NCBI GenBank assembly: GCA_035578175.1
Contig: JAQMRL010000004.1
Location: 35,666,401 to 35,730,400 of the forward strand
DNA: 64,000 nt
Direction of reading: 5' to 3'
DNA from: Catonia carolina
Lineage: Eukaryota > Arthropoda > Insecta > Hemiptera > Achilidae
Shown here: positions 58,557 through 64,000 of the stretch, in pieces
How positions within the stretch are numbered: the first letter of the stretch is position 1
How the letters are laid out: every line of letters begins with the position of its first letter
Made by a program: the position numbers and the translations under genes
The notes under the pieces: model-generated
Seen by the model: the letters and a program-made list of their open reading frames with translations, nothing else
What the model was told of the DNA's origin: nothing
Databases searched by the model: none

Positions 58557-58810
58557 TTTGTATTAAATTAGCAGGTTTAGATAGTTGTGCAATATTTAAT
58601 TTTTTACGTATACATGGGGCTGCTGTGATCAGTCTTAGGCCTTTTGATTGAAAGTGCTGCAGTATTTTAATATTTTGATGAACTAACTGTACCATATAGT
58701 TCTAAACCGTAAGTCCAAACCGGTTGGAGTATTATTTAGTATAAGAGAGTTTTATTTCCAAGTGAACGGTGACCACTGAACATCTTGGATTCTTTACCCA
58801 AGGAATTAAT
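58557..58810 (-). pseudogene. jockey-like LINE C-terminal fragment
   Basis: Minus strand shows VWTYGLELYG, then KILQHFQSKGLRLITAAP, the conserved block also seen at 36.2 kb (PIWTYGSQIYG, FQSKTLRLIANAP). Frame changes and stops occur between the pieces; it is a short decayed remnant. Confidence 0.65.
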
Positions 58811-60757
58811 TTTATAAGTTTGTAAATTGCCATTCTTTCTTTTCAGTTAAATTTTGTAATTTAAGTTACTTAAATTAAGTTGGTTATTTAATTAAGGGTA
58901 TCCGGAACGGAGAAAATGGTAAATGTTCACATATCCGGTTTTTTGCACATTATTACGATTTAGAGTTTTCTGCAGACAATTATGTATAATTTGTTGGGTT
59001 TTTGCAGTTTTTATCCCCTAAAAATAATTAAAAATAAAATGTTGAACCCTTACATTATTTTCTACACGTTACCGGTTTGCATTAACACATCTATTTTTTT
59101 AATGACAAACGATAAATTCCTAATTTTATTTGTTTTAAAACTTTACGTTGGAATTAGACCAGCTGTGAACGTAACAGATGAGGAATTTCTAGATTGAGAT
59201 CCTGGAATGTATTACAGGTAACTATTTTTCAATAATAATAATGTGTTATCTTTTAGGTTTTTTTCTTTTTTCCAGTAAATAGTAATTTTTGACACAAAAG
59301 GAACATTTTATCAGCCAACTGTGACGGATTTTAATGACATTTTTGTGCAGCCTTTCGTACCATAATTGAAATGTACTGAGTTAATATTACAGTATATTAA
59401 TGTATTTTAATATATATTTTCCACTTAAATAGGCAAAAAATAATGATTTTCAAAAGTGGTAATTTCAAAACATATTTTCTTACCTTCCTAACAATTTATA
59501 TAAAGATGCTACTAATTCTGTGGGTGTAGAATATCCTGAAAAGTAACCACAAAAAATTGGACAGGATAACTGCAATAGTTTTTGAGAAAATGTTTCTTAC
59601 ATTACCATTACGGAGATAAGCTTTCCGGGTACCCTTAACTATTAAATAATTATTTATTAACTTCTAATAGTGGGTTATTTTAATTTAAGTTAGTTATTTA
59701 ATTTTGGCAACAACATCTTTTACTAATACAGGACTGGCTTACCCGTTGGCTTATTAAGGTGAATCCAAATAAATTAACACAATTTACTTTCACTTTGCTT
59801 TATTTAAGATTTCTATTTCATCATCTTTTTAACCTTCTTTGTGAATTTTATTGTAGATTTAGGTGTGACAATATTTGAAATAAATATTCGTATTATTGAA
59901 ACATCGATTGTGTGTGATATCCAGTAAATAACAGACTAATAAACCAAGCATACGTAAATATTCCTATTTGTCAAATTTTGTGCTAACAAACTACATATTC
60001 ATGTACACGTCAGTGAATTACAAGATTAATATAGATTGATAGTAAATCATTACCTTAATCATTATTATTTGGTTCAAATTTAAATATTTTCTAGGAATAC
60101 CGGTAGGGAATAGTTTAAAACAACTCAAACTAATACTTCATACACATTAATATTAAATAATTAATTAAGGTGTATCCCACAAGATATTTTGCCAATTTTA
60201 ACTTTGTAGTATCACTTTAAAGTAATATTTAATTTAAATTTTAAATTATTGAACTTAGGATTCTTATAGTGAAAATACATTTAAACTACCACTATTATTT
60301 TTATATTCAATTGAATGAATGCATCAAAACCCCACTCATTCAAGACACAATACCGGAAAATTGGAAAAGATTAGACATTGTAATTATGTGATAAACCTGT
60401 GAGTCTGTACGCGAGTGAGTGACTTAGAATGACCGGGAAAGCTGGTCTAAGAGTAGCAGATAAATTTACAAAAAGATCCTCTGCAAGATACAAGTTCGAA
60501 CGTAGTCTAAATAGTATTTGAGATTTTATTGTAACTCATAAGAGCTGGATGTCTGAAGAAACAGCATATGTGGAAATATATGGTTTAGCATAAAAAAATC
60601 TGAATAGTTTTCACCGCACAATGTGAAGTGATTAACCAAATAATTTGAACCAACTAAGAAAAGATTAAATAATTTTACCGATTCTTAGTATGACTTATTA
60701 AAAGTTACAATTTTTGGGCCCTTATAAATTTCAAAATCTGATGCAACTAAAGTTTTG
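58811..60757. other. AT-rich spacer, nothing firm
   Basis: Near 59735-59765 a short ACCCGTTGGCTTATTAAGGT resembles the head of SINE E, too short to call. Confidence 0.4.
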
Positions 60758-61300
60758 TTTGTTTAGGTCAACAGTTGAAAGGCTGGTTTGAACCTCTAGA
60801 GGTTTTACTAAGTAAAAACAAGGAGTGAGTTGGTTTACTATTGCATTCCTCAATGAGTTGAAAGAATAAAAATGCTTGTCAGCATACCAGCTCCTCCGAA
60901 AAGCATCTACTTTCCACCCTGAAAATGACACCTTCACTTCATTCACCACAGGGTCTGGCTGGGTAGTGAAATTCAGTACTCCCAGAGGAAATAACTCTGA
61001 ATAGTGTCTTTTACACCTCTACCCCGTCTTGGGTTCGAATCCCATTCAGGCACGGCATATTTTCATACGTTACAAAAAATCATTTCATCATTCACCGTCT
61101 GCATTAGCAGTAATTGCAGAACAGTCGGACGTTAAACCAAAAAAAAAAAAAAAATAAATAAATCTACCTCGTCTGTTCTTAAATAGATCAGTCATATAAT
61201 TTGGCTGACCATGTAATAAGAAACAGGACTATTTTTTGTACCCTTGGAACCAACAGATCGATTCCAACTAATTTAACACTCCACCTACCCGTTATGAGCA
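60758..61300 (-). repeat. Family A copy 9, split by a SINE B
   Basis: Family A sequence runs to 61023 and resumes at about 61163 in register. The shared ORF is frameshifted near 60860. Confidence 0.9.
61024..61162 (+). mobile_element. SINE family B copy inside family A
   Basis: Starts in CGTCTTGGGTTCGAATCCC (A-box half missing), ends in a long A-rich tail, and is flanked by the target duplication TCTACC (61018-61023 and 61163-61168). Confidence 0.9.
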
Positions 61301-61599
61301 AGCAACTTAAGTTACAGCTAAATAATTGTAGGTAACTAAACATTGTAGGTAAATTTAACGCCAATGTTAAATTTTCTATATTTGGGTGCATTTTTCGTAG
61401 GTATGGTAGGCCTACAAGATTGGTAAATGAAACTTTACTCTTTATAACCATCGAATTTTTCTAGCTACTGACATAAATTTTAAATTTTATTTGTTTTACC
61501 ATAAAACATTAACAAAAAATAACGAATAAAACAATATTTTTGCAACTTTCTCTGCGTTTCTTGAATATTAATTTTTGGTGCACCTGAATATGTCATTAA

Positions 61600-62148
61600 C
61601 CCTTTCAATACCAACGTTCGAAAAACAGGACGTCGATATAGTTTAGGTAGTTGCAACATCCGATTTACCGGATGTCAGTAAGTTATCTATAAAGTGCCAG
61701 ACAACCGGATAACCAAACATTTACAAAGAAAACTTTTAAAGAAAATTTAATGGAATAATGTATTTTGAAACCGCCTCCGTGGAGTAATGACTAGCGCGCT
61801 AGCCTGCAAAACGAAAGGTCCCGGGTTCAATTCCCGGTTAAGGTCTGAAAACTTTAACACGTTAAAACCACCTTAAGTTACCAAAACCCACAGTAGTTGC
61901 TAATGACCAAGCTGTTGATGCGACTTTAAATAAACTAAAAATAAAACTGTTTTGAATATTTTTAGTGTTAGCACGATTTCTTTTTTTAGGAACATATTAT
62001 GAACTAATTTTTAACAGGAAATTTTATTTTTCTGTAACGTTGAAAATTTGGTTGGCAATGGCAGACTTACGCCCGCAAGTATTCGAAATAAGGGCTGGTA
62101 CTTTTTGTACACCCTTATTCAAATTAAATAGCTTTAGATCAAACTTTT
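61600..62148 (+). repeat. Repeat D copy 2, with embedded tRNA-like segment
   Basis: Preceded by TTAA (61596-61599) and starting CCCTTTCAATACC. Collinear with copy 1 over the whole length, with the tRNA-like module at the same offset of about 170 bp (TAATGACTAGCGCGCTAGCC, then GGGTTCAATTCCC). The end is at GCTTTAGATCAAACTTT. Confidence 0.75.
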
Positions 62149-64000
62149 AAATATTGTTTCGGCACATGTTCGGTACATGTGCATGTACAAGTATTTAACC
62201 GATGAAATTTTCAGTCTGGTAGATTTAATGGTTTCTGAGGAACTGTATGTAAGTGATAAAATCTAAATTTACGGGAAAAGGCAAAAAAAAGACACAAATT
62301 AAGAAATAAAATGTACTCAAGTTAATTTCGCGTCAACAGTTGGTTAGAAAGCTGAACTAACAGCTGAGAGTATTAAAAACACTGAATGCAGGTATTTGAA
62401 TAAACTAAAATTCTCTTTGCACTAAAACGACCAGTATAAAAATTATGAAAAATATTCGTTTCTGGTGCATGATCATTTTTCTTGGTATACCTATTAAAAA
62501 CTTAATTATTCATTGAAATAACATTTTTATGTAATATAATGTTTTTTCGGTAGATCTAGGCCTGAACTATTGAGAAACATAAAACACCAAAAATCAAAAT
62601 TTTCAGTCAAGACCTTATACAGTCTCCCATTAATGCATAGGCCTACTGCAAGAGATCATTTTAAATGGTGTTTAGCTTAGCCGCACGTTTCTCTTTTCTA
62701 CCATGAGAAATATCCTATAACGACAAAGGAAATGATGACGTATTAGAAGTAATATGGCTGAAAGATACTAATGATCACGTGAATACTAATGATAAGAAAT
62801 AATTATCATAAGAAAGTATACTCAACTGCAATCAAATTTAGAACTAATAGTAGTTACTGTAGATAAGTTTTCGCTAATAAAAAACCAAAAGAGCAATATA
62901 ATTCCTTAACAAATTTAATAAGTTTAATAATATGACTTAACCTATAAACTCTGATATACCTCATTTCTATTTTATAAAGTTTCCGTTTGAAAATTATTAC
63001 TAATTTATTTTGATAATTCTCCGTACTTAATTAAATTTATAACAAAACAAAAAGTGGTTTAATTTTTTTATTAATATGGAATACTTTATGTACGATAATT
63101 AAAAAAACTTTTAAGTTCTAATGCAAACTGATATTAAATAACTTTTTACTTTTATTTTATTAACGTTAAGTAGTTTTTAAATTTTTATTAATGAATTAAA
63201 AACAAGTTGGTTGGCAAGAAAGAAACAGATATAATATGTTTGTTGCCTTTCCTCTTTTTTATTTTCATCTCCTATCCATTTTCTTGCGCTTAACAATTAA
63301 CCAAAATACAACCGGGTAAAACTTGAGCGATTTAGCAAATGAGAAAAGATTTAGACGAGACGGTATTTTTTACTTAACCGGTTGTATATGAAAGGAGGTG
63401 GGAGAAAATTTCCTTCTATTTTTCTTATATTTTTTTATTCTCATTCTTTTTCATCGTTAATATTAAACCATCTTGAAGTTTATGGTTAAAAATTACAGTC
63501 ATTATGGGTGAAAACGCTATGCATAAGAATTTTGAGGTAAGAGACAGACGTTTAGCGAGGTGTGAAGATAAGGAACCTTGCTAGATCTCTCTTTTTCTGC
63601 CCTTTACTGTATTATCCTGCTTCTCTCTCATCTTAACCCGATGAACACCAAAATACCATCATCGCGAATCCTCTCCTATTGGGTCCGACTAAACCCGCTT
63701 TCGAATACCCCTTCCACTTTTCTATCTAACCCAGACTACATTACCACGAAACACAACTTTCATACAATCCCGTGTCTTTTACAGTGCCGCTACTTTTGAT
63801 AGTCGGTACACATAGTATCCAATTTCATCTTACAGAATTAAACGAACAGCTTTTTTTAAATAACGGATAAAATAAAGTTTAATGTTTTATACCTGCGTTA
63901 AGCTTTATTAATTGAACTTTTCTTATTAACCTTAACTTTATTATTATAAACTGTAATTAAGTATTAACCATTTTTTTATACTTTTCAGCAATTTCATTTA
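62149..64000. other. AT-rich spacer, nothing recognised
   Basis: No repeat shared with the rest of the window. The 73-codon ORF at 63578-63799 has no recognisable motif. Confidence 0.4.

Noticed and set aside
63578..63799. 73-codon Ser/Pro-containing ORF
   Set aside because: No family, no supporting signals; pyrimidine-rich DNA lowers stop frequency.

Overview
The window reads as intergenic or intronic DNA from an arthropod nuclear genome, most likely an insect; a hemipteran is a guess from style only. It is AT-rich, has no operons or dense ORFs, and is filled with diverged non-LTR retrotransposons, mariner and pogo-like DNA transposons, tRNA-derived SINEs and MITEs. Three GC-rich islands stand out (24.2-24.7, 38.6-39.2 and 51.0-51.7 kb) and all three are mobile-element sequence. 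No rRNA, genuine tRNA gene, CRISPR array or microbial or viral gene was found.

Layout. 0-5 kb: a LINE 3' end, a pogo-like element hosting a family A repeat, a family F repeat, a SINE. 5-18 kb: a broken mariner, a polypyrimidine tract, a LINE with an intact catalytic motif, repeat D, a second broken mariner running into a second F copy, a short RTE-like LINE tail, a MITE nested inside family A, then a third F copy containing a fold-back insertion and a SINE. 18-29 kb: mostly unassigned AT-rich DNA with LINE remnants, a disrupted SINE, a truncated copy of GC-rich element G and a jockey-like LINE. 29.4-30.7 kb: the only convincing host-type gene, four phase-compatible exons on the minus strand with no family recognised. 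32-43 kb: a possible solo LTR, two pogo-like copies, three LINE fragments, a small MITE and a head-to-tail dimer of family A. 43-64 kb: SINEs, the complete copy of G, a LINE with a clean 12-bp target duplication, nested SINEs, more family A, and a second D.

The elements do not form a pathway; they form a nested record of insertion. Family A is hosted by a pogo-like element and is itself hit by a MITE and a SINE; F is hit by two SINEs and a fold-back; one SINE family is hit by another. Many insertions keep 6-14 bp target duplications, so boundaries are exact in those cases.

The most unusual item is element G: a 710-bp GC-rich unit with 10-bp terminal inverted repeats that carries three hairpins in series, each with the six-base-pair stem and four-base loop of the 3' processing signal of replication-dependent histone mRNAs. 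Second is the unidentified gene at 29.4-30.7 kb. Third is family A, whose copies share a short ORF of about 65-72 codons.
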